Assembly: GCA_910587295.1 (NCBI GenBank)
Contig: CAJULP010000019.1
Location: forward strand, 1-59,740
Length of the DNA: 59,740 nt
Reading direction: 5' to 3'
From: an uncultured Lachnospiraceae bacterium
GTDB taxonomy: Bacteria; Bacillota; Clostridia; Lachnospirales; Lachnospiraceae
The translations under genes were made by a program, and so were the position numbers. This document shows, one piece after another, positions 52,730 to 59,740 of this stretch; the stretch's first letter is position 1; every line of letters starts with the position of its first letter. A model generated the notes under the pieces. That model was not told the DNA's origin. It saw only the letters and a program-made list of their open reading frames with translations, and did no database searches.

Positions 52730-53536
52730 TTACTTAGGCTGTTTTCCGATATAAGCCAGGATACCGCCGTCTACATAAAGCACATGTCCGTTGACAAAAT
52801 CTGATGCGTCAGAAGCAAGGAATACTGCCGGTCCCTGCAGATCTTCCGTCTCACCCCAGCGTGCTGCCGGTGTCTTAGCAATGATAAACTGATCGAAAGG
52901 ATGTCTGCTTCCATCCGGCTGTATCTCGCGAAGAGGCGCCGTCTGAGGCGTTGCAATATAACCAGGTCCAATACCGTTACACTGGATGTTGAACTCACCA
53001 TACTCGGAAGCAATGTTCCTGGTCAGCATCTTAAGACCACCCTTGGCAGCCGCATAAGCGGACACCGTCTCACGTCCTAATTCACTCATCATAGAGCAGA
53101 TGTTGATGATCTTGCCATGACCTTTTTTGATCATGCTGGGGATCACTGCCTTAGATACGATGAAAGGCGCATTCAAATCCACATCAATCACCTGACGGAA
53201 CTCCTGCGCCGTCATCTCGCACATGGGGATACGCTTAATGATTCCGGCATTGTTTACCAGAATATCAATCACGCCCACTTCCTTTTCAATCTGCGCTACC
53301 ATAGCCTGCACCTGTTCTTCGTTGGTAACGTCGCACACATAACCATGTGCCTTAATGCCCTTTTCTTCGTAAGCCGCAAGACCCTTGTCCACCAGCTCCT
53401 GCTTGATATCATTAAACACGATGGTTGCGCCTGCCTGCGCATAAGCCGTTGCAATCGCAAAACCAATACCGTAAGATGCCCCTGTTACCAGCGCAACCTT
53501 GCCTTCCAGTGAAAACTGCTTCATAAAATCACTCAT
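52730..53536 (-). CDS. kduD: 2-deoxy-D-gluconate 3-dehydrogenase (2-keto-3-deoxygluconate oxidoreductase), SDR family
   Basis: A 268-residue short-chain dehydrogenase/reductase. The cofactor motif is VTGASYGIGFAIATAYAQAG, the NNAG motif ILVNNAGIIKRIPM, and the catalytic Ser-Tyr-Lys is within ICSMMSELGRETVSAYAAAKGG. KduD reduces 2,5-diketo-3-deoxygluconate to 2-keto-3-deoxygluconate (KDG). ATG 53536 has AGGAG upstream. It is 33 bases downstream of kduI, which provides the substrate. Full length. Confidence 0.93.
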   Translation of the reverse strand: MSDFMKQFSLEGKVALVTGASYGIGFAIATAYAQAGATIVFNDIKQELVDKGLAAYEEKGIKAHGYVCDVTNEEQVQAMVAQIEKEVGVIDILVNNAGIIKRIPMCEMTAQEFRQVIDVDLNAPFIVSKAVIPSMIKKGHGKIINICSMMSELGRETVSAYAAAKGGLKMLTRNIASEYGEFNIQCNGIGPGYIATPQTAPLREIQPDGSRHPFDQFIIAKTPAARWGETEDLQGPAVFLASDASDFVNGHVLYVDGGILAYIGKQPK

Positions 53537-53569
53537 CTTAATCTTCTCCTTTTCTTTTATCCACACTTT

Positions 53570-54430
53570 TTACATTAAGTCTTTCATTGCCACGCCGTCC
53601 ATATCGTCGAACGCCTGGTTTTCTCCTACCATTCCCCAGATAAAGGTGTAGGCCTTAGAACCGCTTCCTGCATGAATGGACCAGCTGGGTGAGATCACCG
53701 CTTCCTCATTCCTCATGACAATGTGCCTCGTCTGGGTAGGTTCGCCCATGTAATGCATTACAAAATCATTCTCACCCATTTCAAAATAAAGGTATACTTC
53801 CATCCTTCTGTCATGAGTGTGGCAGGGCATAGTGTTCCACACACTGCCGGGTTTTAACTGGGTCATCCCCATAACGAGCTGGCAGCTCTCCACCTGGCCG
53901 GGCAGGATATATTTGCAGATCACCCTGTGGTTGGAATCTTCCAAAGAACCAAGCTCTACTTTATTTTCATCCTTAACAATAACAACGCCGTCTTCCGGTG
54001 TTCCTTCCGGCTTGATCACGACAGTCGGGTAACTCTTATGTGCAGGTGCGCTGTTTAAATAAAATTTAGCGGGATTTTCCTTATCTTCGCTCTCAAACAC
54101 GATATCCTTAACGCCCATGCCGATATACATACCTTCCTTGTAACCAAGGGTATAAGCCTTCCCGTCAGCCACAACCCTTCCCGGTGCGCCGATATTGATC
54201 ACGCCCATCTCTCTTCTTTGCAGGAAATATTCTGCGCGCAGCTCATCCCCTGCGGTAAGCTTAAGCGGCTCTACCGGCACGGCTGCCCCGGTAATGATCC
54301 TGTCAATATGGCTGTAAACCAGCTTGATCTCCCCCGGAACAAATAAATCCTGGATCAGGAATTCCTCACGCAGCCTTTCTGTTGTGTAATACTTCACATC
54401 CTTCGGTGAAGATGCAGTCCTTAGTTCCAT
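53570..54430 (-). CDS. kduI: 5-keto-4-deoxyuronate isomerase
   Basis: A 286-residue cupin-type metallo-isomerase that converts 5-keto-4-deoxyuronate to 2,5-diketo-3-deoxygluconate. The zinc-ligand motif is TMPCHTHDRRMEVYLYFEM, in the second cupin half. The N-terminal LREEFLIQDLFVPGEIKLVY and YHRGIHGGAAVP-like SHIDRIITGAAVPVEPL are also typical. It is first in the kduI-kduD pair, with the giant palindrome immediately upstream. KDG kinase, KDPG aldolase and a transporter are not in the window. Confidence 0.94.
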   Translation of the reverse strand: MELRTASSPKDVKYYTTERLREEFLIQDLFVPGEIKLVYSHIDRIITGAAVPVEPLKLTAGDELRAEYFLQRREMGVINIGAPGRVVADGKAYTLGYKEGMYIGMGVKDIVFESEDKENPAKFYLNSAPAHKSYPTVVIKPEGTPEDGVVIVKDENKVELGSLEDSNHRVICKYILPGQVESCQLVMGMTQLKPGSVWNTMPCHTHDRRMEVYLYFEMGENDFVMHYMGEPTQTRHIVMRNEEAVISPSWSIHAGSGSKAYTFIWGMVGENQAFDDMDGVAMKDLM

Positions 54431-54487
54431 TTTAACCCCATCCTTTCTTTTTCACTCTTGCAGGATCCGTCCATGACTCAAAGTCTT

Positions 54488-54806
54488 ATCAGTTAGAAAA
54501 CAGTTATCTGCTGGAAAACGGCGGGCACAGATATACGGCTGGTCATAAAGTTTATGCAGAACCTTATGGAAAGCGGTTAGAAGGACTTAGTATCCCTCTC
54601 GTATAACCAGTAATCATCGGACACGATGTCCGATGAAGGCGCAACTTGGCCATGGAAGGCCAACTGCGCCGTTTACGTTCCCGGCCCATAAACTATGCAG
54701 GGATACTTACTCCTTCTTACCGCTGGACATAGGTTCAACGTAGACTTTATGACCAGCCGCATATCCGTGCCGCCGTTCTCCTGCGGATAACCGTTTCCTA
54801 ACTGAT
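54488..54806. repeat. Large imperfect palindrome (arms of about 119 bp) with inner hairpins
   Basis: The left arm (54488-54606) and the reverse complement of the right arm (54688-54806) are clearly related, for example both contain GGCTGGTCATAAAGT. Between them lie a perfect inverted repeat CATCGGACA/TGTCCGATG and an imperfect GGCGCAACTTGGCC hairpin centred near 54654. The whole element is ~319 bp and could fold into a very long hairpin. It occupies most of the 545 bases between kduI and the AraC gene. Each arm also contains a short frame encoding GHKVYAEP- or GHKVYVEP-like peptides, so the arms may be inverted copies of a gene fragment. A MITE-like element or structured RNA are both possible. 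Confidence 0.7.
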
Positions 54807-54975
54807 TGGCTTTGGTCCATGCCCCCTGCTTTTTCTGTTACGATAAGTATACTAAAAAAGATTATCTATGTCTATTCAAATATCCCTATAAATATTGCAA
54901 ATATTGAACCATTCAGATATAATATGCGTAATGAGAAAAACCATTACCAAAACTGCCTCTACGAAAGGAAATCTC

Positions 54976-55842
54976 ATGAAAGAATTGTTTTCCTGCAAGC
55001 AGGCAATCGAGTCCTGCTCTTCAAGCCGCACTTTTGCCATAGCCCATTTATATAAGGAAGAAAAAGCTATGGATATGCATATCCACGACTGCTACGAGAT
55101 ATACTATTCCATTTCCGGCGGCAGGCAGTTTTTGATCGACCAGAAATTTTATACCATCGAGCCCGGAGACATCTTCGTGATCAACCAGTACGAAAGCCAC
55201 AAGCTTACCCAGGTGGATTCCATGGTCCATGAAAGGATCGTCCTGTCCATCCACCCGGAATACACCAAAAAGCTTTCTACCCCGCAGACAAATTTAGATG
55301 CCTGCTTTTCGGGCAGGACAAATGATTTCAGCCACAAAATATCTTTCAGCAAAGAGTATCAGAACCGTTTTTTATATTTCATCAACAAGATCACCAATGC
55401 GGACGGTTACGGGCAGGATATCATCGAGCAATCCGCTTTCATGGAAATGATGCTGATGGTAAATTCCGCCGTCCTGGCTCCCCATGAACCTCTTCCATTG
55501 ACTGATTCAGTCTACAACAGACAGGTGGATGACATCTTAGCTTATATCAACCAGAATATTGCTTCACCTATTTCCATCCAGCAGCTTGCAGAGCAGTTTT
55601 TCTTAAGTGAGTCCTATATCTGCCGGATTTTTAAATCCTCTACAGGAACCACGATCAACAAATACATTAACGCACGCCGTATCAGCATCGCCAAGGCACT
55701 CCTTAATGACGGGGAAAGCGTTATGGAAGCCTATGAAAAAAGCGGTTTTACGGATTACAGCAACTTTTTCAAGGCATTTACGAAGGCGGTGGGGATCTCC
55801 CCCAAAAAATATGCCCAGTGCAGCGTTAGTGTATCCGTATAA
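54976..55842 (+). CDS. AraC-family transcriptional regulator
   Basis: A 288-residue regulator: an N-terminal cupin sensor domain (HIHDCYEIYYSISGGRQFLI, GDIFVINQYESHKL) and a C-terminal AraC-type double helix-turn-helix (QLAEQFFLSESYICRIFKSS, then KSGFTDYSNFFKAFTKAVGI). The start ATG 54976 has AAAGGA upstream. It is divergent from kduI across the palindrome, and 30 bases upstream of the ECF-S/ABC genes with which it is co-oriented. It could regulate either; the sensor domain suggests a sugar or other small ligand. Confidence 0.88.
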   Translation: MKELFSCKQAIESCSSSRTFAIAHLYKEEKAMDMHIHDCYEIYYSISGGRQFLIDQKFYTIEPGDIFVINQYESHKLTQVDSMVHERIVLSIHPEYTKKLSTPQTNLDACFSGRTNDFSHKISFSKEYQNRFLYFINKITNADGYGQDIIEQSAFMEMMLMVNSAVLAPHEPLPLTDSVYNRQVDDILAYINQNIASPISIQQLAEQFFLSESYICRIFKSSTGTTINKYINARRISIAKALLNDGESVMEAYEKSGFTDYSNFFKAFTKAVGISPKKYAQCSVSVSV

Positions 55843-55872
55843 ATCAGACAACAGCCAAAGGGAGGTATTCCT

Positions 55873-56445
55873 ATGAAACTTACTACCAAAAGGCTTGTGC
55901 AAACGGCGTTTTTACTTGCCATCTGCATCGCAAGCCAGTATTTTAAAAATTTATCTGTCTACATCACGGGTTCCATTGTCAACACCACCATCATCATCGC
56001 CACCCTGGCGATCGGGCTTTGGAGCGGTATCCTGATCAGCATCATCGCCCCCGTCACCGCTTTCTTTTTTACCGGTTCCCCTATTATGGCGGCAATCCCG
56101 CTGATGTTCCCGGTGGTCATGGCCGGAAACGCTGTCCTTGCCGTAAGCGTATGGTATTTTCAGGAAAAGCTCCCCTTTAAGTGGAAGCTTCCCGCCGGGC
56201 TTGTGACCGGTTCCATCCTGAAAGCGGTTTTTATGGGTGCGGTCGTAATTCTTATCATCCTGCCTGTTTTTGGCGGCAATGTTGCCGGAAAGCTCCCTAA
56301 ACCGGAAGCCCTCCCTAAGGTACTTGCCACGGCAAAAGTAACTTTTTCCGTTACGCAGCTTATCACGGCTTTGATCGGAAGCGCCCTTGCCTATATCATC
56401 TGGATTCCGCTAAAAAGCAATCTGAGCAAGGAGGACTTTCAATGA
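55873..56445 (+). CDS. ECF-transporter S-component-like membrane protein
   Basis: A 190-residue protein of about six transmembrane helices. The first ~20 residues (TKRLVQTAFLLAICIASQYF) and the following ITGSIVNTTIIIATLAIGLW resemble substrate-binding S components of energy-coupling factor vitamin transporters. It is translationally coupled by an ATGA overlap to the ABC ATPase gene. The start has GGAGG upstream. The ligand cannot be read from the sequence. Its pairing with an ABC-2-type ATPase and permease rather than EcfA/EcfT is unusual. Confidence 0.7.
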   Translation: MKLTTKRLVQTAFLLAICIASQYFKNLSVYITGSIVNTTIIIATLAIGLWSGILISIIAPVTAFFFTGSPIMAAIPLMFPVVMAGNAVLAVSVWYFQEKLPFKWKLPAGLVTGSILKAVFMGAVVILIILPVFGGNVAGKLPKPEALPKVLATAKVTFSVTQLITALIGSALAYIIWIPLKSNLSKEDFQ

Positions 56446-57263
56446 ACGCGATCAATGTCCAAAACCTGACCCGGGATTATGGCCTGGGGAAAGGTATATT
56501 CGATGTGTCCATCCAAGTGGAAAAGGGCCTGATCTTTGGATTTCTCGGTCCAAACGGCGCCGGTAAAACTACCACGATCCGTCATTTAATGGGATTCATC
56601 AAGCCAAAGGCAGGAAGCTGTCAGATTGACGGCCTGGATTGCTGGAAAAACCGCGGCCAAATCCAGGAAAGACTTGGCTATATCCCCGGAGAGATCAGCT
56701 TTTTTGACGATATGACCGGCAGGGAGTTCCTGAAATTCATATCCAGCTACCGTAATATCAGAAAAGAAAACCGGATGCAGGAGATGCTTGAGAGGTTTGA
56801 GTTAGACCCCAGAGGTAAGATCAAAAAAATGAGCAAAGGGATGAAGCAAAAGCTTGGCATTGTCTCCGCCTTTATGCACGACCCTTCCATATTGATTTTG
56901 GATGAGCCCACAAGCGGGCTTGACCCGCTAATGCAAAACCGCTTTGTAGAACTGATCGCGGAAGAAAAAAAGAAAGGCAAGACCATTTTATTGTCCAGCC
57001 ATATGTTTGAAGAAGTAGAGCGCACCTGCGACCGTATCGGAATTATCCGAAGCGGAAAACTTGTTACGGTTGACTCGGTGGAAACATTGCGGGAACGCCA
57101 TATGCGTACCTATACCGTCTGCCTGGATTCACCGGAAACAGCAGCGGATTTTGCACGGGATTTTGACGGAAAATGTGACGGAAATCATGTTACGGTTGCG
57201 GCAAAGCAAAGTCTTGAAACAATCTTTATGAATTATTACGGAGGGGAAAAGATTGAAGAATAA
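56442..57263 (+). CDS. ABC transporter ATP-binding protein
   Basis: A 273-residue ABC ATPase. Walker A is GFLGPNGAGKTTTIRHLMGF, the Q-loop near LGYIPGEISFFDD, the signature MSKGMKQKLGIV and Walker B LILDEPTSGLDPLM, with the H-loop LLSSHMFEEVERTCDRIG. The organisation is that of ABC-2-type exporters (CcmA/DrrA-like). The start overlaps the upstream S-component stop by four bases, and its stop overlaps the permease start. It powers the permease encoded next. Confidence 0.92.
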   Translation: MNAINVQNLTRDYGLGKGIFDVSIQVEKGLIFGFLGPNGAGKTTTIRHLMGFIKPKAGSCQIDGLDCWKNRGQIQERLGYIPGEISFFDDMTGREFLKFISSYRNIRKENRMQEMLERFELDPRGKIKKMSKGMKQKLGIVSAFMHDPSILILDEPTSGLDPLMQNRFVELIAEEKKKGKTILLSSHMFEEVERTCDRIGIIRSGKLVTVDSVETLRERHMRTYTVCLDSPETAADFARDFDGKCDGNHVTVAAKQSLETIFMNYYGGEKIEE

Positions 57264-58071
57264 TAGAAAAATGATCAATGCGGCTTTATATAAACGGGAA
57301 ATGAAAGGCAGTCTTAAAATGCTCTTTTTATTCGCTGCCATTATATCCATGTATGTTACGATCATCATAAGTATGTATGACCCTGAGATGATGGCAACTT
57401 TGGACAGCTTTTATGAGGTAATGCCGGAACTGATGGCTTCGCTGGGAATGGGCGCCGGGGCAGCCAGTCTGATCGGCTTTATCATTTCATACCTCTATGG
57501 ATTTATATTGTTGATCTTTCCTATGGTGTTCTGCATTCTGCGGGGAAACGGCCTTATTGCCAAATATGTGGACAGAGGTTCCATGGTTACGCTATTGGCA
57601 TCGCCCATCAAGCGCCGGACCATTGCCATGACGCAGCTGTCCGTTCTCATCAGCGGAATCTTGCTGCTTATTGTTTATGTGACTGGACTGGAAATGGCAG
57701 TAGCGGAAATCAATTTCCCGGGAGAGCTGGCAGCCGCAGATCTGTTAACATTAAACGCTGCCCTTTTATGCCTGCTTTTATTTATTGGAGGAATCTGTTT
57801 TCTGGCTTCCTGCATTTTTTCAGATACAAGATACAGTATTGCTTTAGGAGCCGGCATTCCGGCACTTATGTATATCCTTCAGATGCTGGCGAATGCAGGA
57901 GAAAAGGCCGATATGTTTAAGTACTTCACATTCTTTACCCTTTTTGACGCAAATGGGATTGCGGCAGGTGAAGGCAGCGCTTTCATCGGAACGCTGGCCT
58001 TGCTGATTGGCGCGGCCGCTCTTTACACCATTGGAGTTACCGTATTTTGTAAGAAGGATCTACACATTTAG
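57253..58071 (+). CDS. ABC-2-type transporter permease
   Basis: A 272-residue membrane protein with six helices and a short N-terminal cytoplasmic segment (KRMKGSLKMLFLFAAIISMY-type). The FRGNGLIAKYVDRGSMVTLL and SPIKRRTIAMTQLSVLISGI stretches are typical of ABC-2-type permeases. A TTG at 57253, with GGAGGGG six bases upstream, is the preferred start; ATG 57271 is an alternative. The gene overlaps the ATPase gene by 11 bases. The substrate is unknown; drug or peptide export is common in this class. Confidence 0.85.
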   Translation: MKNNRKMINAALYKREMKGSLKMLFLFAAIISMYVTIIISMYDPEMMATLDSFYEVMPELMASLGMGAGAASLIGFIISYLYGFILLIFPMVFCILRGNGLIAKYVDRGSMVTLLASPIKRRTIAMTQLSVLISGILLLIVYVTGLEMAVAEINFPGELAAADLLTLNAALLCLLLFIGGICFLASCIFSDTRYSIALGAGIPALMYILQMLANAGEKADMFKYFTFFTLFDANGIAAGEGSAFIGTLALLIGAAALYTIGVTVFCKKDLHI

Positions 58072-58134
58072 CCGGAAATTTATTGAAAATTTACATTACT
58101 CCTGCTGATGTTGGAACGCATGCGAAAAATAGAA

Positions 58135-58797
58135 TTATATATTTAGCAAATCATATGGGTTGACTATGATACCTTTCCTTATGAATAGTATCAGTATAAT
58201 TGATTCCAATATTCCATAAAGTAAACTGAATAATCGTTTTTTATTTGTTGGAATAACTGCTAAAAAAGAAAAAGTAAAACAGAAATAGGCAATGCTTAAC
58301 AGCAGTTCATCTTTTGCAATGCCAAAACTTGTATAAGCGGTCAAATACCATTCAGTAAAGAAAATCACAAGCGGTAAAGAAGAAATAAAGTTTGTATAAC
58401 GACGTTTTCTATGTATCTGCCATATCAGAAATCCACAAAAGGGAGTAATCATAGCGATACCACTCCACAAAATTATCTGTGATTTCGGGAAAAATTTCAA
58501 AAAAAGAACCGTATAACCATAATAAGCTAATAACATTCCCACAAAAAACAAGAAAGAACGCACTGCTGCAAATAAAGCCGTTTTTGAAAGAATAGAAATG
58601 ATTGCAGCCGCCCAAACCCATATTCCAAACCGCCCCATTATATTATCAAATACAGGAAATTTAGAAGTGACATATGACACATCTATGAGTTTTGCAGTTA
58701 TTCCTAAAACAATACCAATCATAAATGGTAAAAAAAGTGAGCATACATTTGATTTCTTTCTTGCCAATTTATACATGTTCAATTTGTGCCGCAACAT
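58135..58797 (-). CDS. Polytopic membrane protein next to the MNT-HEPN pair
   Basis: A ~220-residue protein with about seven transmembrane helices (FLPFMIGIVLGITAKLID, then AAAIISILSKTALFAAV and others) and Lys/Arg-rich loops. It resembles the DUF6518 membrane family, but I am not certain. Several start codons are possible. ATG 58797 has GGAGG three bases upstream, while ATG 58776 overlaps the HEPN stop (ATGTATAA). It is co-directional and overlapping with the HEPN gene, so it may belong to the same transcript. AT-rich compared with the bulk of the window. Confidence 0.6.
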   Translation of the reverse strand: MLRHKLNMYKLARKKSNVCSLFLPFMIGIVLGITAKLIDVSYVTSKFPVFDNIMGRFGIWVWAAAIISILSKTALFAAVRSFLFFVGMLLAYYGYTVLFLKFFPKSQIILWSGIAMITPFCGFLIWQIHRKRRYTNFISSLPLVIFFTEWYLTAYTSFGIAKDELLLSIAYFCFTFSFLAVIPTNKKRLFSLLYGILESIILILFIRKGIIVNPYDLLNI

Positions 58798-59173
58798 ATT
58801 CCTCCACTCTGTCATAAAAATACTGTGCACTTAATACCTGTTCTTCAACCTCTTTTTTCGATATCACAAAATAGTCATTATAATCGCTGTCGCTACGAAT
58901 ATCAAAAGCTTCTGATATAATATCTGACATTGATACATCAAATATCCCCGTTTTTATATACTCTTTGCGAAAATAAGCTCCCACCGCAGAATGCTTTGAA
59001 AAATCTATAGAGTATAATGCCAATACACTACGCATACAATGGAAAACAGCATAATAGGAACGGTTTGCCGCACCTTTGTAATCCGATATTTCTATCAATG
59101 CTTTTGCCGATATTATACATTGTCTCGCTGTTTCTAAACGATATATGGCCAGATCTGCCCTTGCTTTATCCAT
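58769..59173 (-). CDS. HEPN-domain protein, probable toxin of an MNT-HEPN system
   Basis: A 134-residue all-helical HEPN protein: ARADLAIYRLETARQCIISA, then GAANRSYYAVFHCMRSVLAL carrying the R-x6-H motif of the RNase-active HEPN family. The preferred start ATG 59173 overlaps the upstream nucleotidyltransferase stop (ATGGATAA), an arrangement typical of MNT-HEPN toxin-antitoxin pairs. In such pairs the MNT partner neutralises HEPN by nucleotidyl transfer. The gene is AT-rich, suggesting acquisition. Confidence 0.82.
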   Translation of the reverse strand: MDKARADLAIYRLETARQCIISAKALIEISDYKGAANRSYYAVFHCMRSVLALYSIDFSKHSAVGAYFRKEYIKTGIFDVSMSDIISEAFDIRSDSDYNDYFVISKKEVEEQVLSAQYFYDRVEEYVAAQIEHV

Positions 59174-59501
59174 AAATTTCCACGCCTTCCCTTTCAATAT
59201 TTTGATAAAATGGCTGATACTCCATTTGATTTTCATAATCGGCGCAATTACGTGCAAGAAGTGAAACCATAATATCATTTTTCAAACCAACTCGGCTTGC
59301 AATTCTGCTGATTTCTTTTCGCCTTTCCATTATTTCTTTTTGTTCGCAGTTTAACAAGACCATAATATCAATATCTGATTCCAAATTAAAATCCCCGCGG
59401 GCATACGAGCCATACAAAATGATACGTTGAATTTTACCGCCAAATAGTTTTATCAATTCTTCATTTATTTCAGCCGCAATATTCTTTATATTTTCTCCCA
59501 T
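59166..59501 (-). CDS. MNT-domain nucleotidyltransferase, probable antitoxin
   Basis: A ~111-residue minimal nucleotidyltransferase with the GSYARGDFNLESDIDIMVLL motif, where G-S-x-x-R-G and D-x-D provide the catalytic metal site. ATG 59501 has GAGG about nine bases upstream and is preferred over earlier in-frame starts. It is translationally coupled to the downstream HEPN gene. Together they match the type VII (MNT-HEPN) toxin-antitoxin architecture. Upstream of it no other gene is visible before the window edge. Confidence 0.85.
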   Translation of the reverse strand: MGENIKNIAAEINEELIKLFGGKIQRIILYGSYARGDFNLESDIDIMVLLNCEQKEIMERRKEISRIASRVGLKNDIMVSLLARNCADYENQMEYQPFYQNIEREGVEIYG

Positions 59502-59670
59502 ATTCATATACCTCATATATTTCTTAAATTCTAATATCCAACTCTTTTTTATAAGTATATCCCAAAAAACCTTGCTTCTCAACAATCTTTTACCGTAACG
59601 TATGTGTCAAGTGTTAGTTGGCACTTTTTCATTTTTTCTTTTTGATGTCATTGCTTGCGTTCTTTTTATT

Positions 59671-59701
59671 GGGCGTTCAGAAATTGATTACTGAACGTCC
59701 C
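59671..59701. repeat. Imperfect inverted repeat near the right edge
   Basis: GGGCGTTCAG at 59671-59680 and CTGAACGTCCC at 59691-59701 are inverted with one bulged base. It could be a terminator of a gene beyond the edge or an insertion-sequence end. Nothing else was recognised in 59586-59740. Confidence 0.45.
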
Positions 59702-59740
59702 GCTTTGAAGGGTCACTCAATACACCCTGCACGTACCCTA

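Noticed and set aside
59586..59740. Insertion-sequence end or transposase at the right edge
   Set aside because: Only a short inverted repeat is visible; no transposase coding sequence or clear terminal repeat pair is in the window.

Overview
This window looks like the chromosome of an anaerobic, spore-forming Firmicute of the Lachnospiraceae type. The evidence is a complete spoIIAA-spoIIAB-sigF operon, an extended T-box leader in front of valS, the tig-clpP-clpX-lon order, and the DUF5716/DUF5717 gene pair known from that family. Codon use is moderately GC-rich. Nearly everything from 1 to 30.1 kb and from 33.6 to 49.0 kb is on the minus strand. No rRNA, tRNA, CRISPR array or complete insertion sequence was found.

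Layout. 0-4.3 kb: an eroded BREX phage-defence locus (xre, 5'-truncated brxA, brxB, and a frameshifted brxC fused to the tail of a Rad50-like ATPase). 4.5-7.0 kb: an ECF sigma factor, its membrane anti-sigma factor and a lipoprotein. 7.2-12.4 kb: purine genes purC-purF-purB, followed by a second PurF-like protein that lacks the glutaminase cysteine. 12.4-19.4 kb: a four-gene uncharacterised cluster (giant DUF5717 protein, DUF5716 protein, a helical-repeat protein, a coiled-coil membrane protein), then an OPRT-like protein with an altered PRPP loop. 20.2-21.2 kb: a lone membrane protein on the plus strand. 21.3-22.9 kb: the forespore sigma-F operon. 23-30.1 kb: valS-fapA-folC-small ORF-zinc-ribbon/TPR membrane protein, read from a promoter and T-box at 30.2-30.6 kb. 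30.6-33.6 kb, plus strand: four exact 22-bp tandem repeats, then a VIT/vWA surface protein and an exosortase-family enzyme, a likely dedicated substrate and processing-enzyme pair. 33.6-44 kb: a housekeeping and proteostasis run (DUF308, VanZ, truA, D-2-hydroxyacid dehydrogenase, AI-2E-type permease, engB, lon, clpX, clpP, tig). 44-49 kb: three secreted or anchored proteins, an AAA/DUF4143 ATPase preceded by three 33-bp repeats, and a GNAT acetyltransferase. 49-50.5 kb: an aldehyde dehydrogenase. 50.5-54.4 kb: unsaturated uronate catabolism (kduI, kduD, GH88 hydrolase, an unknown partner). 54.5-54.8 kb: a giant imperfect palindrome. 55-58 kb, plus strand: an AraC regulator with an ECF-S-like protein and an ABC ATPase/permease. 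58-59.5 kb: an MNT-HEPN toxin-antitoxin pair with a membrane protein.

The two most promising leads for an undescribed system are the exosortase plus VIT/vWA pair in a Gram-positive background and the DUF5717/DUF5716 cluster. The BREX remnant is informative as a decayed defence island with visible deletion scars. All calls come from reading the sequence; no database search was run.
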